Shown one piece after another: positions 15,739 through 20,694 of a DNA stretch of 20,694 nucleotides. The position numbers and the translations under genes were made by a program. The notes under the pieces were generated by a model. It was given only the letters and a program-made list of their open reading frames with translations. It ran no database searches and was not told the origin of the DNA. The stretch's first letter is position 1. Each line of letters opens with the position of its first letter. The stretch comes from an uncultured Slackia sp. (GTDB lineage: Bacteria > Actinomycetota > Coriobacteriia > Coriobacteriales > Eggerthellaceae), in contig CALBLG010000074.1 in NCBI GenBank assembly GCA_937895975.1, forward strand, positions 1-20,694, written 5' to 3'.

Positions 15739-15870
15739 AATCGCGATATGCGCAGCTAACCCCGAAAACCTTGGGCAACGATGATTCCGGGGTTAATTTG
15801 ACCTGGGATTATAGATGCATGCAGCCCAGTTTTCTCGATGCGTGAAAACTGGGCTGCACATATCGCGATT
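15739..15870. repeat. Nested inverted-repeat unit (MITE- or BIME-like)
   Basis: An 18-nt inverted repeat with one mismatch, starting AATCGCGATATG (15739-15756) and ending CATATCGCGATT (15853-15870), encloses two further dyads. These are TAACCCCG (15757-15764) with CGGGGTTA (15788-15795), and the long terminator stem at 15820-15858. The outer and terminator stems share a few bases at 15853-15857. The unit lies between the ferredoxin-like gene start and the mnmA stop and carries no gene. Confidence 0.55.
15820..15858 (-). terminator. Hairpin after mnmA
   Basis: TGCAGCCCAGTTTTC (15820-15834) pairs perfectly with 15844-15858 around a 9-nt loop. It begins about 28 nt past the mnmA stop. It has T and A tracts within the stem but no long T run after it on the minus strand, so it is a probable rather than certain terminator. 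Confidence 0.6.
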
Positions 15871-15886
15871 TTTCGTTCAAACTAAG

Positions 15887-16975
15887 CTAGAATGCGCGTG
15901 CGATAGTGCCGCCGCCCACCACGGAGTCGCCCACATAGGCGACGAGCGCCTGGCCGGGCGCCGCAGCTTGGCGCGGTTCGAGGTACGTGGCACGCACCGT
16001 TCCGTCTTCATGGACGGAAAGCTCGGCCGGAATGGGCGCCTGGCGATAGTGCGCCTTCACATGCACGCGCAGCGCTTCGCCAGGCGAAAGCGGCTCCGCT
16101 ATCCAATTCCAGTTCACGGCCTCGCACCCTTGCGATTGGAGCGCCGCGCGCGGACCCACGATTACTTTGTTTTCCGCCATATTTTTGCCTGTGACGAAAT
16201 ATGGCTCGGGCGCGCCGCCTATGCACAGGCCCTTGCGCTGCCCAATGGTGTAGGCAACGGCGCCTTTGTGCTGGCCGAGCACCTTGCCCTGCTCGTCGAC
16301 AATATCGCCCGGCTTGTAGGCGCAACCGCGATAGCGCTCGAGAAAACCCAGGTAATCGCCATCAGGAACAAAACAAATATCCTGACTGTCGTGCTTTTGG
16401 GCGTTGACGAATCCCTGTGCCTCGGCGATTTCGCGCACGTGGGTTTTCTCCATGCCGCCCAAAGGCAGCAACGTATGCGCAAGCTGGTCTTGCGTCATGG
16501 AATACAGCACATAGCTTTGGTCTTTTTTCGGATCCAGCCCACGAAGCATCGTCCAGCGCCCACCCTGCTGCTGAATGCGCGCGTAATGCCCCGTGGCAAT
16601 ATAATCGCAGCCCAGCTCTTCAGCGCGCTTCAGCAAGCGGCTGAACTTCATGCGTCGATTGCATTCGATGCAGGGGTTGGGAGTGTGACCGGCTTCGTAT
16701 TCTTCCACGAAGGGGCGCATGACCTCGTCTTCAAACTCAGCCGAATAGTCAAACACATAGTGAGGAATCCCCAAACGGAACGCCACATCGCGCGCGTCTT
16801 CGACATCGTCGAGGCTGCAGCACGTATGCCCCGTGGCATTAACGTCTTCGTTGTTGTAGAGCTTCATAGTGGCACCGATGCATTCGTAGCCTTGACTTTG
16901 CAGCAAATACGCCGTCACGCTGGAATCCACGCCGCCGCTCATCGCAACCAGCACGCGCCCTTTGGAATTCGCCAT
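15887..16975 (-). CDS. mnmA: tRNA-specific 2-thiouridylase MnmA
   Basis: Cytoplasmic enzyme of 362 aa that thiolates U34 of Glu, Gln and Lys tRNAs, using ATP to activate the base and a persulfide as the sulfur source. The PP-loop SGGVDSS is at residues 13-19. The two catalytic cysteines are seen as Cys102 in NPCIECN and Cys201 in DICFVPDGDY. GHYAR and the KDQSYVLY segment are also typical. The length matches the family. The ATG at 16975 has AAGAAGGA upstream. It follows the cysteine desulfurase gene, its natural sulfur donor, after a 252-bp spacer full of secondary structure. Confidence 0.97.
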   Translation of the reverse strand: MANSKGRVLVAMSGGVDSSVTAYLLQSQGYECIGATMKLYNNEDVNATGHTCCSLDDVEDARDVAFRLGIPHYVFDYSAEFEDEVMRPFVEEYEAGHTPNPCIECNRRMKFSRLLKRAEELGCDYIATGHYARIQQQGGRWTMLRGLDPKKDQSYVLYSMTQDQLAHTLLPLGGMEKTHVREIAEAQGFVNAQKHDSQDICFVPDGDYLGFLERYRGCAYKPGDIVDEQGKVLGQHKGAVAYTIGQRKGLCIGGAPEPYFVTGKNMAENKVIVGPRAALQSQGCEAVNWNWIAEPLSPGEALRVHVKAHYRQAPIPAELSVHEDGTVRATYLEPRQAAAPGQALVAYVGDSVVGGGTIARAF

Positions 16976-17007
16976 GTTCGTCCTTCTTAAGTCGGTTGAA
17001 TACCCAC

Positions 17008-17053
17008 CGCTCTTTTATTGGGGATGGCCGGGGCCATCCCCAATAAAAGAGCG
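17008..17053. repeat. 46-nt near-perfect palindrome upstream of mnmA
   Basis: A perfect 22-bp inverted repeat (17008-17029 with 17032-17053) has only 2 nt at its centre. The T-rich part (TCTTTTATT) lies on the 5' side and the A-rich part on the 3' side on both strands, which is the reverse of an intrinsic terminator. It lies 33-78 nt before the mnmA start, in its leader. Confidence 0.8.
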
Positions 17054-17058
17054 CTGCC

Positions 17059-17211
17059 GCTTCCGGCGAGCCCGAGCGGGCCGCACAAGACCGTCGGTGT
17101 TCATATTCGTTCTTCCCTTCAATATGAAACACCGCCAAACGGGCGCATAGCGAGCGAAGTGAACGGTAGCCCGGTGTGGTCTTGCGCGGCCTGCCCGGGC
17201 TCGCCGGAAGC
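17059..17211 (-). repeat. Long imperfect inverted repeat between nifS and mnmA
   Basis: A 34-nt arm (17059-17092, beginning GCTTCCGGCGAGCCCG) matches the reverse complement of 17178-17211 at 31 of 34 positions. In minus-strand RNA two of the three differences become G-U pairs, against one in plus-strand RNA. The enclosed 85 nt hold a second stem, CGGTGTT-CATATT (17095-17107) with 17121-17134, and the 10-mer GGGCGCATAG (17141-17150), which is also present in the 3' elements. It starts 16 nt after the desulfurase stop. Confidence 0.75.
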
Positions 17212-17227
17212 GATGGGTATACGTATT

Positions 17228-18361
17228 TTACCGCTTGAGCGAAGCCGCAATTTCCTGCATTGCAACCGCCGCGGCGTCTACATCTTCTTGCGTGGTGTCG
17301 ACCGAAAGCGAGAAACGGATCGAGCCTTTGGCAAGGCCATCGGGAACGCCCATACCGCGCAGTACGTGACTAACCTGCACTGCTCCCGCCGAACAGGCCG
17401 AGCCCGCCGAAGCGCAAATTCCACGCGCATCGAGCAGAGGGACGACCGCTTGGTGATCGAGGCCGTCAAAACACACGTTAGAAATGCCTGGCACGCGAGG
17501 AGCGTTCTTCGCAATGATCATCGCGCCATCGATGGACGCCAACCGTAGCTCCAAGGTGTCGCGCAGTTCGCCCACGCGACGCGCGTCCCCGTCCATATTG
17601 GCGCATGCCTCTTCGAGCGCAGCCGCAAGCCCTACGATGCCTGGCACGTTTTCGGTGCCCGACCGCCTGCCGCGTTCTTGGCCGCCGCCAAAGATGATGG
17701 GCTCAGCGCCTTCCCGCGTGCGGCACACGAGCGCGCCTACGCCCTTAGGACCATGAAACTTGTGCGCCGAGATAGACAGCAAATCGACGCCTGCCGCTTC
17801 GCAATTCAGCGGGATATGCCCGGCAGCCTGCACGGCGTCGGTATGAAACAGCGCGCCCGCCGAGTGGGCAGCCGCCGCAATTTCCTCGATAGACTGAACG
17901 GCGCCTGTTTCGTTATTCGCCGCCATCACACTTACCAGGCACACGTCATCGTCAAGCGCGTCATGAATAGACGATGCCTGCACCACGCCAGTTTCGTCTG
18001 GATCGACCAACGTGATTTCGAAACCCCGGGCCTTCCATGCTTCAAGCGCGCGCAGCACCGCCGGATGCTCGATGGATGATGCCACCATGCGCATGCGGCC
18101 GATCCTCTGGCCAAAATGCGCCGCCGTGGCGATTGCTTGGTTGTCGGCCTCGGTGCCGCCCGACGTGAATGTCACTTGGCGCGGCATGCAACCCAGGCGC
18201 TTCGCAACCGTCGCTCGCGCATCCATTACCGCGTGCAAAGCCCCGCGACCCGCCGCGTGAATGCTCCCAGGATTACCGTACGTTTCCAGATAGTACGGCT
18301 TCATCTGTTCGAAAATGTTTGCATGCATGGCGGTTGTTGCGGCATTGTCCAGGTAAATCAT
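17228..18361 (-). CDS. Cysteine desulfurase (NifS/IscS family)
   Basis: PLP enzyme of 377 aa that takes sulfur from cysteine as a persulfide. Motifs: MIYLDNAATT at the start, TSGGTEADN (66-74), MAANNETG (146-153), SIEHP (96-100), the PLP lysine Lys201 in SISAHKFHGPKG, GGGQERGRRSGTEN (225-238), and the active-site Cys323 in the flexible loop SAGSACSAG. The ATG at 18361 has AAAAGGA upstream. Because mnmA follows on the same strand, the enzyme is probably the dedicated sulfur donor for tRNA thiolation, as YrvO is in Bacillus; a role in Fe-S assembly is also possible. No iscU or rrf2-type gene is nearby. Confidence 0.95.
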   Translation of the reverse strand: MIYLDNAATTAMHANIFEQMKPYYLETYGNPGSIHAAGRGALHAVMDARATVAKRLGCMPRQVTFTSGGTEADNQAIATAAHFGQRIGRMRMVASSIEHPAVLRALEAWKARGFEITLVDPDETGVVQASSIHDALDDDVCLVSVMAANNETGAVQSIEEIAAAAHSAGALFHTDAVQAAGHIPLNCEAAGVDLLSISAHKFHGPKGVGALVCRTREGAEPIIFGGGQERGRRSGTENVPGIVGLAAALEEACANMDGDARRVGELRDTLELRLASIDGAMIIAKNAPRVPGISNVCFDGLDHQAVVPLLDARGICASAGSACSAGAVQVSHVLRGMGVPDGLAKGSIRFSLSVDTTQEDVDAAAVAMQEIAASLKR

Positions 18362-18493
18362 GGTTTCCTTTTATGTTTTAGTTTCTCTAGGTAACTTATT
18401 TCTCTTCCATTACAGTTACTAGAAGAAACCTACAATTCATTTACTACTAGTATCTTTTAAATACTAGCATTCTTAGCTAAATTAAACATAGAA
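18362..18493 (-). promoter_or_regulatory. AT-rich control region before the desulfurase gene
   Basis: This 132-bp gap is strikingly AT-rich compared with its neighbours. It holds an imperfect 15-nt inverted repeat (18381-18395 with 18415-18429, containing CTAG and GTAAC) and a perfect 7-bp dyad CTAGTAT-N7-ATACTAG (18447-18467). TTGTAG and TAATGG 17 nt apart on the minus strand could be a weak promoter. Some of the dyads may instead end the upstream amidotransferase transcript. Confidence 0.45.
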
Positions 18494-19423
18494 TTAGATA
18501 CCATCGGCGTATTCCATGGTGGGCCACGACCTTACGCTCTCGGCCTTGCGAATGCTGAGCCTGCAACGTTCGCGCTCCTCGCACGTTGCCGCATGCGAAC
18601 GTATGGCCTCTTGCGCGAGCGACGCGAAAATGCAACCCATCTTTTTCTCGCCCGCAAAAAACTCGGGGTGCCACTGCACACCAACGATAAACGACCTATC
18701 GCGCACCTCGATGGCCTCCACCAGCCCATCGGGCCCATACGCCACCGGGTCGAGCAACGGCGCAACTGTGCGAACTCCCTGGTGATGCATGGAGTTCGTC
18801 GCCAAGCGGTCGGTTTCCAGAATGCGGCCAAGCTTCGATTCGCGTACGATCTTCACGAAATGCGATGTCTCGGAATAATCACTGGTTTGCCAATGCTGAA
18901 GCGACGTGAATTGGTCGGCCAAATCCAAGTACAGCGTGCCACCGAAAAACACATTGATCATTTGCATGCCTCGGCAAATGCCGAGCACCGGCACGTCGTA
19001 TTGGTACGCGTAGCTCAAAATAAGAAATTCCAGGTCTTCGCGCTCGGGCGTAAGCTCACCGAGCTTCTCGGACTTCTCGAGCGAGCCGTACCGTTCGGGG
19101 TCGATATCGTTGCCGCCCGTAAGCAGAAAGCCGTCGATATGGGGGAACAGCGTCTCGTACACATGAACATCTTCCACAAGCGGCAAAATGAGCGGAGCGG
19201 CGCCCGCGGCGGCAAGCGCATTGATGTAGCGATTCGCCATAACGACCGACTTTTCGGACGGATATTGCGTAGGCACCACGCCAATCACTGGGGCGGGCGC
19301 GTTCGCCGGGCACAAAGCCGAACCGTTGCACCCTTCGGACGCATCACAACCCGCCGCGGCGCATCGGGCGTTCGCCTGAGCCTGGTATTCATGGAACTTG
19401 GAAAGAATATCCTCGTCGGCCAT
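18494..19423 (-). CDS. Class I glutamine amidotransferase, peptidase C26 (PuuD-like)
   Basis: Probable gamma-glutamyl hydrolase of 309 aa. The class I amidotransferase domain begins near residue 45 (VIGVVPTQYP). It has FLLTGGNDIDPERY, the nucleophile Cys150 in GICRGMQMINV, NSMHHQGV, and the His252/Glu254 pair in VQWHPEF, so all catalytic parts are present. It resembles PuuD, which releases GABA from gamma-glutamyl-GABA, but the substrate is not certain. An extra N-terminal segment of about 45 residues carries four cysteines (21, 26, 32, 38), unusual for the family, and a 35-residue tail follows the domain. The ATG at 19423 with AAGGGG at 5 nt is preferred to the GTG at 19429. Confidence 0.9.
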   Translation of the reverse strand: MADEDILSKFHEYQAQANARCAAAGCDASEGCNGSALCPANAPAPVIGVVPTQYPSEKSVVMANRYINALAAAGAAPLILPLVEDVHVYETLFPHIDGFLLTGGNDIDPERYGSLEKSEKLGELTPEREDLEFLILSYAYQYDVPVLGICRGMQMINVFFGGTLYLDLADQFTSLQHWQTSDYSETSHFVKIVRESKLGRILETDRLATNSMHHQGVRTVAPLLDPVAYGPDGLVEAIEVRDRSFIVGVQWHPEFFAGEKKMGCIFASLAQEAIRSHAATCEERERCRLSIRKAESVRSWPTMEYADGI

Positions 19424-19440
19424 GTTCACCCCTTATGAAA

Positions 19441-19501
19441 CCCTCTTAATACCTAGGTAGATAGGTTTCTTTATTCACGGCATTTTGTCAAGTTAAACTT
19501 G
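19441..19501 (-). promoter_or_regulatory. Possible promoter and dyads before the amidotransferase gene
   Basis: A consensus TTGACA lies at 19486-19491 on the minus strand, but no good -10 hexamer stands 16-18 nt on. A CAAGTT-A-AACTTG dyad (19489-19501) overlaps it. The 8-mer ACCTAGGT lies at 19451-19458 within a GAAACC...GGTTTC repeat; CTAGGTA also occurs before the desulfurase gene at 18387-18393. Confidence 0.3.
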
Positions 19502-19523
19502 CGTCCAACCAGGCAAATGGCGC

Positions 19524-20165
19524 CTACAGCGTAATGCCTTCTTCGGGGTTGTCGGGCTTCGCGCTCGTCCATATCGAAATGGCATCCTGCACACGCGCGG
19601 GCCACTCGCGAATATCGTAATACGTTTGATCATCGTAGGTGCCCGTATCGCTTACCACGCCCACAGCCGACATGCCAACACCCTGCGCATCGAACACCGC
19701 ACGGTATTGGTGATACTTCTGCGTAACGATAGCCACGCTTTGCGCGCCATACACGTTGGCCACGCGCCACATAGTGTCGTAGGTGTGGTAGCCTCCCCCG
19801 TCGCAATAAATGGCATCGGCAGGCACGCCTTGGGCGATGGCGTACGCCTTCATTGCCGTGGGTTCGTCGTAGTTCGATTCGCGACCGTCGCCCGACATAA
19901 CGACTATAGGCGCCACGCCCTTCAGATATAGATCGACGGCCGCATCAACGCGCTTCTGCAAAATGGGCGAAAGGGAGCCGTCGGGCAGAACGCTTGCACC
20001 CAACACGACGATAGCGTCGCAAGAAGCCACGCGCGATTGCTCATATTTGTCCAGCGTGGTAATGGCGGGGTTCGCCGAAAGCACCACGCACGCGTTGATG
20101 CCACCCACCGCGATAACTGCCGCAACAGCGAGCGCGGCCGCACATTTGAACAAGCCTTTGAGCAC
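19524..20165 (-). CDS. DUF218/YdcF-family (SanA-like) membrane protein
   Basis: Protein of 213 aa with one N-terminal membrane helix (about residues 8-27) and an outside DUF218 domain. Typical parts are DAIVVLGASVLPDG, a PILQKRVDAAVDLYLKG helix, IVVMSGDG, NYDEPTAMKAYAIAQGVPADAIYCDGGG written here as two segments around residues 105-130, and a late VTQKYHQYRA. SanA/YdcF relatives are linked to envelope integrity, but their reaction is not known. The GTG at 20165 with AAAGGGG is chosen; the frame upstream runs into the leuS terminator and repeat element. It stands after the leuS terminator and about 100 bp before the amidotransferase gene. Confidence 0.85.
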   Translation of the reverse strand: MLKGLFKCAAALAVAAVIAVGGINACVVLSANPAITTLDKYEQSRVASCDAIVVLGASVLPDGSLSPILQKRVDAAVDLYLKGVAPIVVMSGDGRESNYDEPTAMKAYAIAQGVPADAIYCDGGGYHTYDTMWRVANVYGAQSVAIVTQKYHQYRAVFDAQGVGMSAVGVVSDTGTYDDQTYYDIREWPARVQDAISIWTSAKPDNPEEGITL

Positions 20166-20232
20166 GCGAAGCCCCTTTCCGTTTCCGAGCGTCACATGAT
20201 AAACCGCATGCGCGAAAGTCGAAAAACTCTCT

Positions 20233-20268
20233 AGAAAACAAGCAAGCCGCCCACACAGGAGCGGCTTG
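20233..20268 (-). terminator. Intrinsic terminator after leuS and its 3' element
   Basis: CAAGCCGC (20243-20250) pairs with GCGGCTTG (20261-20268). On the minus strand it is followed by CTTGTTTTC. It ends the leuS transcript after the structured repeat and lies about 70 nt before the start of the DUF218 gene. Confidence 0.8.
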
Positions 20269-20278
20269 AAAAAGATGC

Positions 20279-20498
20279 ATTCGCACGAGAAGTCAGCAAG
20301 AGGCAAGCTGGCGAATGCAGTCCGGGTGTTGAAAATGCCCGTGGCATTTTCAATTCCTGCCTATGCGCCCGAACGGGCGCGCCCGGCTCAGCTGGGCTCA
20401 ACGTACTTCGGTACGCGAGCCGAAGGCTGAACCCGAAATGCGCCACCAGATTGCTGCGCAGCGTCGGCGCAATACGTTGACCGTTAGACCGACGTATT
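20279..20498 (-). repeat. 3'-UTR structured repeat element, copy 3 (longest)
   Basis: Follows the leuS stop codon on the same strand. Modules in transcribed order: AATACGT dyad (20471-20477 with 20492-20498); the 22-nt box (20446-20467, one change); a branched module with GGGTTCA/TGAGCCC pairing around the CGTACTTCGGTACG hairpin (20402-20420 identical to 6-24); a CGCCC-loop-GGGCG hairpin ending in GCATAG (20361-20379); an 11-bp stem (20329-20339 with 20343-20353); and the final box 20279-20316, whose ends ATTCGC and GCGAAT pair. The terminator comes next. Confidence 0.85.
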
Positions 20499-20499
20499 C

Positions 20500-20694
20500 T
20501 TATTTCACGACGATGTTCACCAAACGGCCGGGAATGACGATCTTCTTGACGACCGTCTTGCCCTCGACTGCGCCAGCCGCAGCCTCGAGCGCTTTGGCGA
20601 CGACGTCATCCTCGACGGCGTCGGCGGCAACCGTGATGCGTGCCTTCACCTTGCCGTTGACCTGCACCGCGAGCTCAATCTCGTCGGCCTTGGC
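20500..20694 (-). CDS. leuS: Leucyl-tRNA synthetase, C-terminal end (partial)
   Basis: The last 64 residues of an open frame that enters from the right edge; stop codon at 20500-20502. The sequence reads AVQVNGKVKARITVAADA, then EGKTVVKKIVIPGRLVNIVVK at the end, split here around residues 44-64. This matches the C-terminal domain of bacterial LeuRS, which ends in a conserved PGKLVNIVVK-like tail and contacts the tRNA. The enzyme charges tRNA-Leu in the cytoplasm. The N-terminal and catalytic parts are outside the window. It is followed by structured repeat copy 3 and a terminator. Confidence 0.93.
   Translation of the reverse strand, partial: AKADEIELAVQVNGKVKARITVAADAVEDDVVAKALEAAAGAVEGKTVVKKIVIPGRLVNIVVK

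Noticed and set aside
15815..16990. Plus-strand open frame of 391 codons opposite mnmA
   Set aside because: Mirror of mnmA codons, begins inside the mnmA terminator and has no family motif.
17008..17053. Intrinsic terminator for the desulfurase gene
   Set aside because: T-rich sequence precedes and A-rich sequence follows the stem on both strands, the wrong order for a terminator, and it lies in the mnmA leader.
17059..17211. tRNA or riboswitch in the spacer
   Set aside because: No cloverleaf with TTCGA-type arm, CCA end or known riboswitch core could be recognised; the structure is mainly one long stem.
20166..20306. N-terminal extension of the DUF218 gene
   Set aside because: The extension is translated from the leuS terminator and repeat. 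GTG at 20165 has a strong ribosome site right before the membrane helix.
1..20694. CRISPR array
   Set aside because: The repeated boxes occur only three times, thousands of bases apart; there is no regular spacing and no cas gene.

Overview
The window is high-GC bacterial DNA with dense, mostly minus-strand genes. It carries a membrane-anchored LuxR regulator beside a Tat-exported molybdopterin reductase, an NrfA-type cytochrome with a CxxCK heme site, several DmsB/DmsC/DmsD-type genes and purine-rich ribosome binding sites. That gene mix points to an anaerobic actinobacterium of the class Coriobacteriia, most likely Eggerthellaceae. This is an inference from gene content; no species marker was read.

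Layout from left to right. (a) 1-1837: a polar amino-acid ABC transporter pair, binding lipoprotein then permease, read leftward and ending in a repeated 3' untranslated element. (b) 1969-2820: an alpha/beta hydrolase. (c) 2979-5202: a two-component system whose kinase carries a CxxCH haem motif in its sensor domain, followed by an OmpR-type regulator. (d) 5340-12459: the respiratory core. Read in the transcribed direction it is dmsA, a dmsB whose third cluster lacks one cysteine, a structured repeat plus terminator, a second dmsB with all cysteines, a DmsD/TorD chaperone, a DmsC anchor and an NrfA-like pentahaem cytochrome. (e) 12709-14319: the divergent membrane LuxR regulator, the only clear plus-strand gene. 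(f) 14363-15634: a multi-cluster ferredoxin-like protein. (g) 15887-18361: cysteine desulfurase and MnmA, the tRNA 2-thiouridine pair, separated by a striking structured spacer. (h) 18494-20165: a class I glutamine amidotransferase (C26) and a DUF218/SanA-like membrane protein. (i) 20500-20694: the 3' end of leuS.

How the parts may work together: DmsA/DmsB/DmsC and the chaperone form a quinol-linked molybdoenzyme. The NrfA-like cytochrome has no NrfH partner in the window and may draw electrons from the DmsB2/DmsC module. The haem-motif kinase next to it and the LuxR protein next to dmsA are the obvious candidate regulators.

The most unusual non-coding signal is a modular, hairpin-rich element. 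It occurs three times (1-102, 9134-9300, 20279-20498), always on the sense strand just after a stop codon. In the two complete copies it sits immediately before a terminator-like hairpin. Other structured spacers lie at 15739-15870 and 17008-17211. No CRISPR array, tRNA, rRNA, insertion sequence or prophage gene was recognised.
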